Source: Magnetospirillum sp. 64-120 (lineage in GTDB: Bacteria > Pseudomonadota > Alphaproteobacteria > Rhodospirillales > Magnetospirillaceae). From it: 64,000 nucleotides of DNA. The stretch spans positions 124,001 through 188,000 of the forward strand of contig MKVK01000011.1 in the NCBI GenBank assembly GCA_001898825.1, given 5' to 3'. A program made the position numbers and the translations under genes. Of this stretch, positions 16,659-26,400 are shown in pieces (the stretch's first letter is position 1; each line of letters begins with the position of its first letter). The notes beneath the pieces are model-generated. The model had not been told where the DNA came from. It worked only from the letters and a program-made list of their open reading frames with translations, and made no database searches.

Positions 16659-16712
16659 GCCACTCTCCCGGTAATAATTTGATCTTGGGTATATCACCTT
16701 TGGAGGGTCTGG

Positions 16713-18818
16713 TTGAGTCCGCGATTTGCCGAAGACCCCGGACGGCTGTTGCGCCGGCCGGTGGGCGCGGCCACCAGGCCCCAAACCACCCGCTTGATCG
16801 TCATGGTCGCGGTCGTGGTGGGTTTGGCCGTCCTGGGCGTGGCCGGGGCCATCTTCGAAATATTGCGCAACTCTCGGGCCGAAGCCATTGAATCGGCTGA
16901 ACAATCCACCCGCAGCACGGCTTTGGCGCTGACCGGTGCGGTGTCGCGTACGGTACAGTCCATCGACGTCTTGCTGCAAAGCGCCGCGGGCCGCGTGGCG
17001 GAATGGGACCTGTCGCATCCGTTCACGGAACGGGACCAGGAAATCCGTCGCCTGCTGCGTTTCATGCCGCACATTCGCCAGATGGCGGTGATCGCCGCCG
17101 ACGGCACCATCCTGGCCGACAGCGGCGACCGCTCGATGACCGCGCGCCTGGACAAGAAAGCGCTGTTCGCCGAAGCCCAGGCGGCGCCCATTCCCATGGT
17201 GGTGGGGAGTTTGCGCTTCGGCCGTTTCCTGGGGGCGGAAACCCCCAATTCCCCCCATCAATACCTGCCTTTCATGCGGTTGGCCGATTTCGGCGGACAG
17301 GCCGGCCCGGTTTTGCTGATCGCGGCGGTCAATCCCTTGTATTTCAAGGACGTCTTCGCATCTGTCGAGTTGCCGTCCAGCGCCCGTCTGCGGCTGTGGC
17401 GTTACGACGGCACCTTGTTGGTGGGCGAACTGGGGGCCGGGGATGGCGAACATGCCGACGATCCCTTGTTCACCACCCAGTTGAAGATGTCGGAATTCGG
17501 CACCTTCATCGATTCCAGCCATCCCCAGGACGGCGCCATGATCACTTCGTACCGCACCACCTTGAACTGGCCGCTGGTGGTGTCGGTGGGGATGTCGCGC
17601 GACGAAGTGCTGGCGGATTGGAAGGACGGCGCCTTGCCGCTGTTGTGGCCGGCCGGCGCGCTGACCCTGGCCTTGCTGGCGGCGGCGGCGGTGCTGACCC
17701 GTTCGTTGATTTCCCGGACCCGGGCCGAGGCCATGCTGCTGCTCAGCGAGCGGGTGTTGGAAACCATGTCCAACGGCGTGGCCATTTCCGATGCGACGGC
17801 GCCCGATCTGCCGTTGGTCTATGTCAATCCGGCGTTCGAGCGCACCACCGGATACACATCCGATCAGGTCCTGGGGCGCAATCCGCGTTTCCTGCATGGC
17901 GACGACCGCGATCAAAGCGCCCTGGGCGACGTCCGCGCCGCCTTGGCCGACGGCCGTTCGGTCGAGGCGGTGCTGCGCAATTACCGCGCCGACGGCACGC
18001 CTTATTGGAACGAGTTGACCATTTCCGCGGTTCGCAGCCTGTCGGGGCGGCTGACCCATTTCGTCGCCATCCAACGTGACATCACCGACCAGGAAAAGCA
18101 TCGGGCGCAGTTGGCCGAGGCCTATGGGCGGATCGAACGCTACAGCGCCGAACTGGAACGTTTTTCCTTTATCCTGGCCCATCATCTGCAGGAACCGGCG
18201 CGCCACATTTCCGTCTATGCCCAGTTGGTGGCCCGGGCGTTGGAAGGCAATGGCGACGACGAGATCCGCAACAACCTGACCTATCTGTCCAAGGCCGGCG
18301 CCCGGTTGAAGGAACTGTTGCGCGATGTGCAGCTTTATCTGGCCATGGACCGTCTGGTCATGACCGGCGGTGTCTGCCAGGCCGAAGCGGTGCTGGACAA
18401 GGAATGGGAAGCCCGCAGCCGCGACAAGGGGGACGTCGACCTGATATCTGGGGTCTTGCCGAAGTTGCAGGTCTCGTCGCGGCGTCTGGCCGACCTGTTC
18501 GGCATCCTGATCGACAACTCTTTGGTTTTCCGCCATCCCGACCGCCCGCTGCGGGTCAAGGTCGAGGCGGAAAAGGTCGAGAACGGCTTTTGGCGCTTTT
18601 CCTTCACCGATAACGGTCTGGGCATCCCCCCCGAGTTCCTGGACAAGGTTTTCGGTGTGTTCGAGCGTCTGCATGGCCGCGACCATTTCCCCGGAAACGG
18701 GGTCGGTCTGGCAATTGCCCGTAAATTGGTGGAAACTTTGGGCGGCACCATCCATGCCGAATCCGACGGTGTTTCGGGAACCACCATCGTGTTGACCTTG
18801 CCAGAAGCAACGGAGTAG
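16713..18818 (+). CDS. Membrane sensor histidine kinase with a LOV-like PAS domain
   Basis: 701 residues from TTG 16713, which has GGAGG seven bases upstream. A transmembrane helix (28-50) is followed by a large periplasmic sensor region, dCACHE-like (about 60-305), and a second helix (307-330). A PAS domain follows (about 345-460). It has all the visible LOV-family marks (NPAFERTTGY, NYRADGTPYWNEL, FVAIQRDIT) except that the photoactive Cys of GRNCRFLQ is Pro391 (GRNPRFLHG). HisKA has H490 in LAHHLQEPARH, a phytochrome-type H-box with the usual next Asp replaced by His, and an HATPase domain ends the protein. An Rcp1-like receiver is encoded six bases downstream and is the probable partner. 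Confidence 0.9.
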   Translation: MSPRFAEDPGRLLRRPVGAATRPQTTRLIVMVAVVVGLAVLGVAGAIFEILRNSRAEAIESAEQSTRSTALALTGAVSRTVQSIDVLLQSAAGRVAEWDLSHPFTERDQEIRRLLRFMPHIRQMAVIAADGTILADSGDRSMTARLDKKALFAEAQAAPIPMVVGSLRFGRFLGAETPNSPHQYLPFMRLADFGGQAGPVLLIAAVNPLYFKDVFASVELPSSARLRLWRYDGTLLVGELGAGDGEHADDPLFTTQLKMSEFGTFIDSSHPQDGAMITSYRTTLNWPLVVSVGMSRDEVLADWKDGALPLLWPAGALTLALLAAAAVLTRSLISRTRAEAMLLLSERVLETMSNGVAISDATAPDLPLVYVNPAFERTTGYTSDQVLGRNPRFLHGDDRDQSALGDVRAALADGRSVEAVLRNYRADGTPYWNELTISAVRSLSGRLTHFVAIQRDITDQEKHRAQLAEAYGRIERYSAELERFSFILAHHLQEPARHISVYAQLVARALEGNGDDEIRNNLTYLSKAGARLKELLRDVQLYLAMDRLVMTGGVCQAEAVLDKEWEARSRDKGDVDLISGVLPKLQVSSRRLADLFGILIDNSLVFRHPDRPLRVKVEAEKVENGFWRFSFTDNGLGIPPEFLDKVFGVFERLHGRDHFPGNGVGLAIARKLVETLGGTIHAESDGVSGTTIVLTLPEATE

Positions 18819-18823
18819 ACGAA

Positions 18824-19258
18824 TTGCCATACGATCAGACCTTCGACATCCTGCTGGTCGAAGACGATCCGGGGGACGCGGGGTTGACGCGTGCTGCTTT
18901 GGATCAAGCCAAGTTGATCTGCAACCTGCACCATGTCTGCGACGGCATCGAAGCCCTTGAGTTCCTGCGCAAGCAAGGCCCCTATCAAGACGCACCGACC
19001 CCGCATCTGGTCCTGTTGGATCTGAACATGCCCCGCATGGGTGGGCGCGAGGTCCTTGAGGCGCTGCGGGCCGACCCGGTGCTGCACAAGATCCCGGTGG
19101 TGGTCCTGACCACCTCGGACGTGGAATCCGACATCGAGGCGTCCTATCGATTGGGCGCCAACAGCTTCATCACCAAGCCGGTGGACATCGACCAATTCAT
19201 CGATTCGGTGAAGGCGATGGGGGATTACTGGTTCACTATCGTGCGGCTGCCCCACTGA
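18824..19258 (+). CDS. Rcp1-type single-domain response regulator
   Basis: 144 residues from TTG 18824, preceded by CGGAG inside the end of the kinase gene. It is one receiver domain with acidic residues in VEDDPGD, phospho-acceptor D66 (LLDLNMP), a TTSD loop and Lys in ITKPVDIDQF. The 'DPGDAxLTRxAL' start and extended length are typical of receivers paired with phytochrome-type kinases (Rcp1 group), which matches the H-box of the upstream kinase. Spacing and the shared rare start codon indicate translational coupling. Confidence 0.92.
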   Translation: MPYDQTFDILLVEDDPGDAGLTRAALDQAKLICNLHHVCDGIEALEFLRKQGPYQDAPTPHLVLLDLNMPRMGGREVLEALRADPVLHKIPVVVLTTSDVESDIEASYRLGANSFITKPVDIDQFIDSVKAMGDYWFTIVRLPH

Positions 19259-19379
19259 TCCGTCGCCTGTTCCCGCCCGTTCAGCAACACAGCCATGTTC
19301 GCATCCGGTGACGGTTTATTATTTTTCCATTTAAACTTCACCTAAAGCATGCTTCCATATCTAATCTAAAGTATGGATC

Positions 19380-20711
19380 GTGGCCATTCGGAATGTGGTT
19401 GTTGCCATGGGATTTTCCGGAATGCCCGACACGGGCGAGACAATCAAAGGACTGGTTAAGCTGACGCCTCGGCCTTTGTGGGGAAAGGCTCCCGAGGTCG
19501 GTGCCGTCGCCAAGTCCACGGTTTCCGGTGCCGATCGCGGCGTCAAGAAACTGCGCGTCCTGCTGGTGGAAGACCAGCCCGGGGATGCCATGCTGGTGAT
19601 GATCGCCCTTCGCGAAAGCACCGCGACCCATTTCCAGGTCACTCATGTCCCCACTTTGGCCGGGGCCAAGGACGCTTTGGCTGCTCAGGACATGGATGTC
19701 GTCCTGCTGGACCTGTCCTTGCCGGATTCCAGCGGCCTGGACACCGTGACGAAATTGCTGGCGGTCGCACCACGCATGCCGGTGGTGGTGATGACCGGCC
19801 TGGACGACCCGATGCTGGCGTCGCGGGCCCTGGAAGTGGGCGCCCAGGATTATCTGGTCAAAAGCGACGACCCCGGCCGTGCCGTCGAGCGCGCCATTCT
19901 TTATGCCATCACCCGTATGAATTCGCAGATCGAGCGCGAGCAATTGTCGGAACAACTGGCCAAGGAACAAAGCCGCGTCCTGGAAGAAATCGCCGTGGCG
20001 CGGACCATGCAGTTCGACTTGCTGCCGCGTCCCGACCGGCTGAACCCGGTGCTGGATCAGTTGGGTCTGACGCTGCATTCCTATTTCGAGCCCTGTTCGG
20101 GGATCGGCGGCGACCTGTGGGGCTGCCATGATTTAGGGGACGGTCGTCTGTCGGTGACTGCCTTCGACTTTTCCGGCCACGGAATCGGGGCGGCGCTGAA
20201 CGTCTTTCGCCTGCATACGCTGATCGACGAACAACGCCAGCATCTGGCCGATCCGGCGACGTTGCTGCGCAATTTGGGCGGTTCGCTGCGGCAATTGCTG
20301 GGGCGCGGACAATTCGCCACCATGTTCGCCGCCGTCATCGATTGCCGGGCCCAGGAAATCATCTGGTCGGGGGCTGGTTCCCCGGCGCCGTTGCTGTTCC
20401 GGGGCGGACGGGCGGAGTTCATGGATTCCCGGGGCATTCCGTTGGGGCTGATGCCCAATCCGCAATACCACACCCATCGCACCGCCTTTCCGCGCGGCTC
20501 CGAATTGCTGATCTATTCCGACGCCTTGATCGAAGCCACCGGCAACGACCTGACCATGCTGGGCAACGAAGGGCTTTTGGACCTGATTGGGCAAAGCCGG
20601 GATGAAGGCGGACTGGCGATCGAGAACCTGCTTGACCATTTCTACAATTGGGCCCGTCCGCCGCTCGAGGATGATCTGACGGTCATTCACCTGCAATGGC
20701 CCTTTGAATAA
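19380..20711 (+). CDS. Receiver-PP2C phosphatase (RsbU/SpoIIE-like response regulator)
   Basis: 443 residues from GTG 19380; ATG 19407 is a reasonable alternative. A receiver domain (about 57-175; acidic VEDQ, D111 in LLDLSLP, K160 in YLVK) is joined by a coiled coil (175-215) to an SpoIIE/PP2C phosphatase domain. The phosphatase metal-site motifs are GIGGDLWG and FDFSGHGIGAAL, with EDDLTVIHL at the end. Such proteins dephosphorylate a STAS anti-anti-sigma protein when the receiver is phosphorylated. The next gene encodes exactly such STAS domains, overlapping slightly upstream of its start, so the substrate is very probably next door. Confidence 0.92.
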   Translation: MAIRNVVVAMGFSGMPDTGETIKGLVKLTPRPLWGKAPEVGAVAKSTVSGADRGVKKLRVLLVEDQPGDAMLVMIALRESTATHFQVTHVPTLAGAKDALAAQDMDVVLLDLSLPDSSGLDTVTKLLAVAPRMPVVVMTGLDDPMLASRALEVGAQDYLVKSDDPGRAVERAILYAITRMNSQIEREQLSEQLAKEQSRVLEEIAVARTMQFDLLPRPDRLNPVLDQLGLTLHSYFEPCSGIGGDLWGCHDLGDGRLSVTAFDFSGHGIGAALNVFRLHTLIDEQRQHLADPATLLRNLGGSLRQLLGRGQFATMFAAVIDCRAQEIIWSGAGSPAPLLFRGGRAEFMDSRGIPLGLMPNPQYHTHRTAFPRGSELLIYSDALIEATGNDLTMLGNEGLLDLIGQSRDEGGLAIENLLDHFYNWARPPLEDDLTVIHLQWPFE

Positions 20712-20724
20712 CAGGAACGTTACG

Positions 20725-21381
20725 ATGGAAGTCAGCGTTGTGCGAAGCGCCGAGGCCGTGCGCTTTTCCCTGAAAGGAACCATGTCCTTTCGCGACAAGG
20801 ACAATTTCAATCCCATCCTGGAGGCGCTGGCCGACAAGGCCGGTTTGAACGTCGTGGTGGATCTGGCCGGCTTGGACCATGTGGATTCCTTCGGTATCGG
20901 TCTGTTCTTGCTGGCCAACGAACAGGCGGCCGGCGGTAACCGGTTGTTCCGTCTGGTCAATCCCCACGGGTCGGTGGCCAGGGTGTTCGAACTGGCGAAT
21001 CTGGATGCGGTCCTGAACCTTGGAAAGGACACCTCTCCCCGTCATGCGGCTGCGGCGCCCGCGCGCGGGGGGATCTGCTTTCATCGGTATCCGATGTCGG
21101 CGGATGGCGGTGAAACCTGTGTCAGCTTAAGCGGGCGTCTGGTTTTCGCCGAACACGAGACATTCGAGGAAATCATCGCCTCGATGGCGCAGACCACCGG
21201 CAAGACGGTGGTCTTGGATCTGGAGGGATTGGACTTCATGGATTCCGCCGGATTGTCCATGATCATGATCGCCCGCGAGGAAGCCGAAGGACGCGGTCAG
21301 ACGCTGAAGCTGCGCAATGCCCGTGGCGCGGTCCGGCAATTGCTGGATTTGTCGGCCCTGGACTTCATGCTGGAGGGGTAG
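20725..21381 (+). CDS. Tandem STAS-domain protein (anti-sigma factor antagonist-like)
   Basis: 218 residues from ATG 20725 (AGGAACGTTACG upstream). Two full STAS domains are fused. The first carries DSFGIG (D54, S55) and the second DSAGLS (D173, S174), each the site where the anti-anti-sigma serine is phosphorylated. They are linked by a short Ala/Pro-rich segment (about 105-118). Single STAS proteins are the rule; a tandem fusion with both serines kept is less common. It lies between the phosphatase and a HATPase protein, forming a complete partner switch: phosphatase, antagonist, kinase. Confidence 0.9.
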   Translation: MEVSVVRSAEAVRFSLKGTMSFRDKDNFNPILEALADKAGLNVVVDLAGLDHVDSFGIGLFLLANEQAAGGNRLFRLVNPHGSVARVFELANLDAVLNLGKDTSPRHAAAAPARGGICFHRYPMSADGGETCVSLSGRLVFAEHETFEEIIASMAQTTGKTVVLDLEGLDFMDSAGLSMIMIAREEAEGRGQTLKLRNARGAVRQLLDLSALDFMLEG

Positions 21382-21388
21382 GGAGGGC

Positions 21389-22114
21389 ATGTCCGGGGGA
21401 ACCGTCATTTTATTCGAAGGAGGCGAGGTGCCCGACAGCTTGGCCTATCGCGCCGCCAAGCTGGGGGTCGAGGCATGCCCCAATGTCGAGCGCCTGTCGA
21501 TTCACGCCAACCGCATCCTGATGGCCCCCATGGCGATGGTGGCGTCAGGGTTGCAAAACGGCTTCAGCGGCTTCATCGAATACCGTTCCTGCGACTTGGT
21601 CTGTCCGTTGAGCGCCGATCTGATCGCCGCGGTGGAAAGCGGCGGCCTGTGTCTGTCGGCCTCCACCGCCAGTCTTTTGCACAGCGATCCGGCACAGAAG
21701 TTCTGTCAGGCGGTGATCAACCGCTTTCCCGGCCTGGATCCCATGCGGCTGGAACTGGCGGTGGCCGAGGCCTGCGGCAACGCCATCATCCACGGCAACC
21801 TGGGGCTTGCCAGCGATTTGCGGCATTCCCTGGCCGGCTTGGCCCAGTTCAACGAACGCGTCGCCACCCACGCCGCCGATCCGATCATGGCGGCGCGGCG
21901 GGTGCGGCTGACCGCCTGGCCCACCGGGGACGGGGTTGAAATTCGCGTCTCGGACGACGGCGACGGTTATGACCTGGATGCGGAAATGGCCAAGCCGGTG
22001 GACGTCGCCGCCAAAAGCGGCCGCGGATTGGGGCTGATCCGCAAGGTTTGCGCCCGGATTCACGGCACGGATGGCGGTCGGACCCTGTGCATGCGGTTCG
22101 TGACGTCGGAATGA
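21389..22114 (+). CDS. RsbW-like serine kinase/anti-sigma ATPase with an N-terminal extra domain
   Basis: 241 residues from ATG 21389, right after GGGAGGGC and seven bases after the STAS stop. The C-terminal half is a HATPase_c_2 domain of RsbW type: N-box LAVAEACGNAIIHGN, G1 DDGDGYDLD and G2 GRGLGLIRKVCARIH. The N-terminal ~110 residues (VPDSLAYRAAKLGVEACP and onward, ending FCQAVINRFPG) form an additional domain I cannot assign. By position it should phosphorylate or bind the STAS domains. No sigma factor gene is in the window, so the downstream target is unknown and may be a diguanylate or kinase output rather than a sigma factor. Confidence 0.85.
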   Translation: MSGGTVILFEGGEVPDSLAYRAAKLGVEACPNVERLSIHANRILMAPMAMVASGLQNGFSGFIEYRSCDLVCPLSADLIAAVESGGLCLSASTASLLHSDPAQKFCQAVINRFPGLDPMRLELAVAEACGNAIIHGNLGLASDLRHSLAGLAQFNERVATHAADPIMAARRVRLTAWPTGDGVEIRVSDDGDGYDLDAEMAKPVDVAAKSGRGLGLIRKVCARIHGTDGGRTLCMRFVTSE

Positions 22115-22260
22115 AACTCGCCGTTTGCGAGATATTCACATCACCCATGAATCCTGTTGTCATCGCTTGGGTAACCTCAGCCCGTTTCGGGGCCTCGACA
22201 ACGGCCGAAGTATTATGCTTCAGTCTAGGTCGTGGTCATAGTCATGGGTGAGGGGCGGCG

Positions 22261-23400
22261 ATGAAAATTGGGCAGATCAGTGTTTCGCACATAGATGATG
22301 CCTCTTTGGCGCCCCTGACCGGAAATCCCTGCGATCTGGTCCTTTTGTTCGCCGCCATCGACCTGTTGCGCGATCCGGAAAGTTTCGCGGCTTTGCGGCG
22401 GGCCTTCCCCACTTCCATCCTGGCGGGCTGTTCCACGGCGGGCGAGATCACCGGGAAAGGCATGAGCGACGGAACCGCCAGCATCACCACCCTGTCTTTC
22501 GACACGGCGCGGGTGCGCAGCAGCACCTGCCGTTTGGAACGCATGGACGATTCCGCCGTGGTCGGCGCGCAATTGGGCCAGGCTTTGAAAGCCCCGGACC
22601 TGCGGGCGGCCTTGGTTTTCGGCAAGGGTGTGGACATCAACGGCAGCGCCCTGATCGACGGCATGGTCGGGGCCATGGGGGCGGACGTCCCCATTTCCGG
22701 TGGCTTGGCCGGCGATGGCGGGGCTTTTCAGGGGACCTTGACCCTGACCTCGGAAGGGGTGGACGCCGATCAGGTGGTGGCGGTCGGACTTTACGGCGAC
22801 CGCCTGAAAGCCAGCCACGGCAGCTTCGGCGGTTGGCAGCCCTTTGGCCCGCCCCGCAAGGTGACCCGAGCCGACGGCAACATCCTTTACGAATTGGACG
22901 GCCATTCGGCGCTGGCCCTTTACAAGGATTACCTGGGCGAATACGCCCGCAACCTGCCGGCATCGGGCCTGCTGTTCCCGTTCGAGATGCTGGATGCGGA
23001 ATGCCGGTCGGTGGGTTTGATCCGCACCATCCTGGGGGTGGACGAACAGGCCGGCGCCTTGGTTCTGGCTGGCGACATCGACCTGAACGGTCATTTGCGG
23101 CTGATGCACGCCAACAATGAAGGCCTGGTGGACGGCGCCGAGATCGCGGCGCGTCGGGCCAAGGACGAAGCCGGCGGCGCCACCGCCGACAGCCTGGCCA
23201 TCCTGGTCAGCTGCGTGGGGCGGAAGCTGGTGATGGGCGACGCCGTCGACGAAGAGGTCGAGGCGGTGTCCCAGGTGTTGGGGCGGCACGTGCCGCTGAC
23301 GGGCTTTTATTCCTATGGAGAGATCGCGCCCTTTTCCACCACCACGCAATGCATGCTGCACAACCAAACCATGACGGTCACTTTCTTGACGGAGGCCTAG
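22261..23400 (+). CDS. FIST-domain sensory protein
   Basis: 379 residues containing FIST_N (about 25-220; LAGCSTAGEITGKGMSDGT is diagnostic) and FIST_C (about 225-365; GDIDLNGHLRLMHAN and GFYSYGEIAP). FIST domains are predicted to bind small ligands, probably amino acids, and are found beside or fused to kinases, methyl-accepting proteins and cyclic-di-GMP enzymes. The start ATG 22261 follows GGGCGGCG. One base separates its stop from the TTG of the hybrid kinase, so it most likely supplies the input for that kinase. Confidence 0.92.
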   Translation: MKIGQISVSHIDDASLAPLTGNPCDLVLLFAAIDLLRDPESFAALRRAFPTSILAGCSTAGEITGKGMSDGTASITTLSFDTARVRSSTCRLERMDDSAVVGAQLGQALKAPDLRAALVFGKGVDINGSALIDGMVGAMGADVPISGGLAGDGGAFQGTLTLTSEGVDADQVVAVGLYGDRLKASHGSFGGWQPFGPPRKVTRADGNILYELDGHSALALYKDYLGEYARNLPASGLLFPFEMLDAECRSVGLIRTILGVDEQAGALVLAGDIDLNGHLRLMHANNEGLVDGAEIAARRAKDEAGGATADSLAILVSCVGRKLVMGDAVDEEVEAVSQVLGRHVPLTGFYSYGEIAPFSTTTQCMLHNQTMTVTFLTEA

Positions 23401-23401
23401 G

Positions 23402-26400
23402 TTGCATCGTCTGCTGGGACGCCAGATCCGGCGCGCTTTGGCGACCGACGACGACGCCGCGACCGACGATCTTCTGCAACGGCTGGCCGGGATGGATCGC
23501 AGCCAGTTGCCGGCGGATGTAGCTTGTCTGGTCGAAGGTCTGCACGATCTGTTGCGCCGGGTGGGCGAGACCTACGAGCAGCACGAACGCGACCTGACGC
23601 TGCGCAATCGATCCCTGGAACTCAGTTCCGGCGAGCTGACCAAGGCCAACGCCAAGCTGCGCGAAGAAACCGCCGCCCAAGCCCGCGTGTTGACCGCCTT
23701 GCGCAGCAGCGTCAACGAAATCCTGGCCCTTGGCGGCCAACCGCCCTTGCCGGAAGACGACAGCGGCATCGAGGCGCTGACCGCCATCATCTCGCAGTTG
23801 ACCCACGAACGGGCCGAGGCCCAGCGTGACCTGGAACGCCAGAAATTCGCCTTGGACCAGCACGCCATCGTCAGTATCACCGATCACACCGGCACCATCA
23901 TCTACGCCAACCAGAAATTCTGTGACATCAGCGGCTACAGCGCCGAGGAATTGCGGGGGGCCAACCACCGTATCGTCAATTCCGGCCTGCATCCCCGGGA
24001 AATGTTCACCGACATGTGGCGCACCATCGGCAACGGCCAGGTGTGGCGCGGCGAGATTTGCAACAGCAAGAAGGATGGGTCGCTTTATTGGGTGGACGCC
24101 ACCATCGTTCCCATCTTGGACGATCTGGACCGGCCGCGCCAATACATCGCCATCCGCACCGACATCACCGCCCGCAAGAGCATGGAGGCGGCGTTGCGGG
24201 AAAGCGAACGTCGTCTGCAGATCGCGCTCGACGCCGGCGCCATCGGTCTTTGGATGTTGAACACCCGCACCGACGAAGCCTTTTTCAGCGATCAGTGGAC
24301 CGCCATGCTGGGTTATGGCGCCGACGAAGTGTTGCCGTGCGGCGAAACCTGGCGGCAACTGCTGCACCCCGACGACCGGGAAGCCACCTTCGCCGCCTTC
24401 GAAGCCCACGTGGCGGGGCAGTCGGCGGCCTATAACGTCGAATTCCGCCTGCGCCACAAGGACGGGTCCTGGCGTTGGGTGATGGCGTCGGGCCGGGTGA
24501 TCGATCGTGACGCCCAGGGCCGTGCCATTCGCGTCGCCGGCATCCACAAGGAAATCACCGACCGCAAGCAGGTCGAGGACATGCTGAAAGAGGCGGTGGG
24601 CCGCGCCGAAGCCGCCAACCGGGCCAAGTCGGAATTCCTGGCCACCATGAGCCATGAAATCCGCACCCCCATGAACGGCATCATCGGCATGACCGGCCTG
24701 TTGCTGGATACCCAGCTGAACCGCGAACAGCAGCATTTCGCCAATACCGTCCGCACCTCGGCCGAAGCGTTGCTGAGCATCATCAACGATATCTTGGACT
24801 TTTCCAAGATGGAGGCGGGGAAGCTGGAATTCGAATACGGCCCCTTCGAGATCCGCCCGCTGGTGGAAGGGGTGGTGGACATCCTGGCCCCCAGGGTCAA
24901 GGGCCGCGAGGTCGAACTGACCTATTCCGTGCTCAACGATGCCCGCGGCGTGTATTACGGCGACGCCGGGCGGTTGCGTCAGGTGTTGTTGAATCTGGCC
25001 GGCAACGCCATCAAGTTCACCGAAACCGGCTCGGTTCACATCGGTGTGCGGGTCAGCCAGGATTTCGACGACATGATGCGCTTGCGCATCGAGGTGGTGG
25101 ACACCGGCATCGGTATCCCCGAAGCCGCCAAGGCCAACCTGTTCACCATGTTCACCCAGGCCGATTCGTCCACCGCGCGGCGTTTCGGCGGCACCGGGCT
25201 GGGGCTGGCCATTTCCAAGCGCATCATCGACATGATGAACGGCAAGATCGGCTTTGACAGCAGCGAAGGCAAGGGATCGACTTTCTGGTTCGAGGTGGTG
25301 CTGCGCCGCAGTGACGAACAGCCGGCCACCCACGAGTTGGACAATCCGCTGGACGGTGCCCATGTGCTGGTGGTGGACGACAATCCCACCAACCGCGAAG
25401 TGTTCGAACATCAATTGCACAATTGGGGGGCACGGGTCCGTTTGGCGGACAGCGCCGCCGCCGGCCTGCTGGCGGTGCGCCATGCCCAGCAAGGCGGCGA
25501 CCCGTTCCAGCTGATCTTGCTGGACCACCACATGCCGGGCATGAGCGGGTTGGACCTGGCGGCCGTGTTGCGGGCCGATCCGTCTTTGCACGACCTGAAG
25601 CTGGTGATGGCGTCGTCGGCCAATCCGTCCGACTTGCGGCAGGGCGACAACGCCTTGCGTCTTGACGACGTCTTGTCCAAGCCGGTGCGGCAAAGCGACC
25701 TTCTGGACAGCCTGATGACCCATTTGGGCCGGTCGTGCGTGATCACGGCCAGCCATCATCCCCATGCGGACCCGTCCGAGCACGTGGCGTCCTTCGCCCT
25801 TCGTATCCTGGTGGTGGAAGACAACCCCATCAACCAGCAAGTGGCGGTGGGGCTGCTGGCCAAGCTGGGCCATCGCGCCGACGTCGCCGACGATGGCGCC
25901 GAGGCGGTCACCCTGGTGGAACGCGGCGATTACGACCTGATCCTGATGGACATGCAGATGCCGCGCATGGACGGCCTGACCGCCACCCGCATCATCCGCG
26001 GCCTTGCCGACGACAAATCCGGCGTGGTCATCGTCGCCATGACCGCCAACGCCATGAGCGGCGACCGTGACGCCTGTCTGGCCGCCGGCATGGACGACTA
26101 TCTGGCCAAGCCCATCGATCGCCATCGGCTGGCGGCGGTTTTGGACCGCTGGACGGCCAAGATCATCGAAAGCCGGGGTGATGAGCGGACCGCCTGCGTG
26201 GCGGTGGCCGAAACCCGGCCGGCCGAGACGGCGCCTTCGGCCCCCTTGGTTGACGACGAAATCCAGGTGGATTTGCGCGACGCCCTGGGCGACGAGGCGT
26301 TTCAATCGCTGCTGGGGTCTTTCCGCAACAGCATCTCGGTCCGTTTGGGCGAAATCCGCGCCGCCATGGATGCGGCCGAACCCGGCAACGTCGCCGCCGC

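Noticed and set aside
16659-18995. Upstream extension of the solute-binding-protein frame to more than 1000 codons.
   Set aside because: The signal peptide and ribosome site fix the start at 16658; the rest is antisense to the LOV-like kinase.
19259-22260. Extracytoplasmic stress sigma (EcfG-type GGAAC...CGTT) promoters near the partner-switch genes.
   Set aside because: I looked in the intergenic gaps and found no well-spaced pair.
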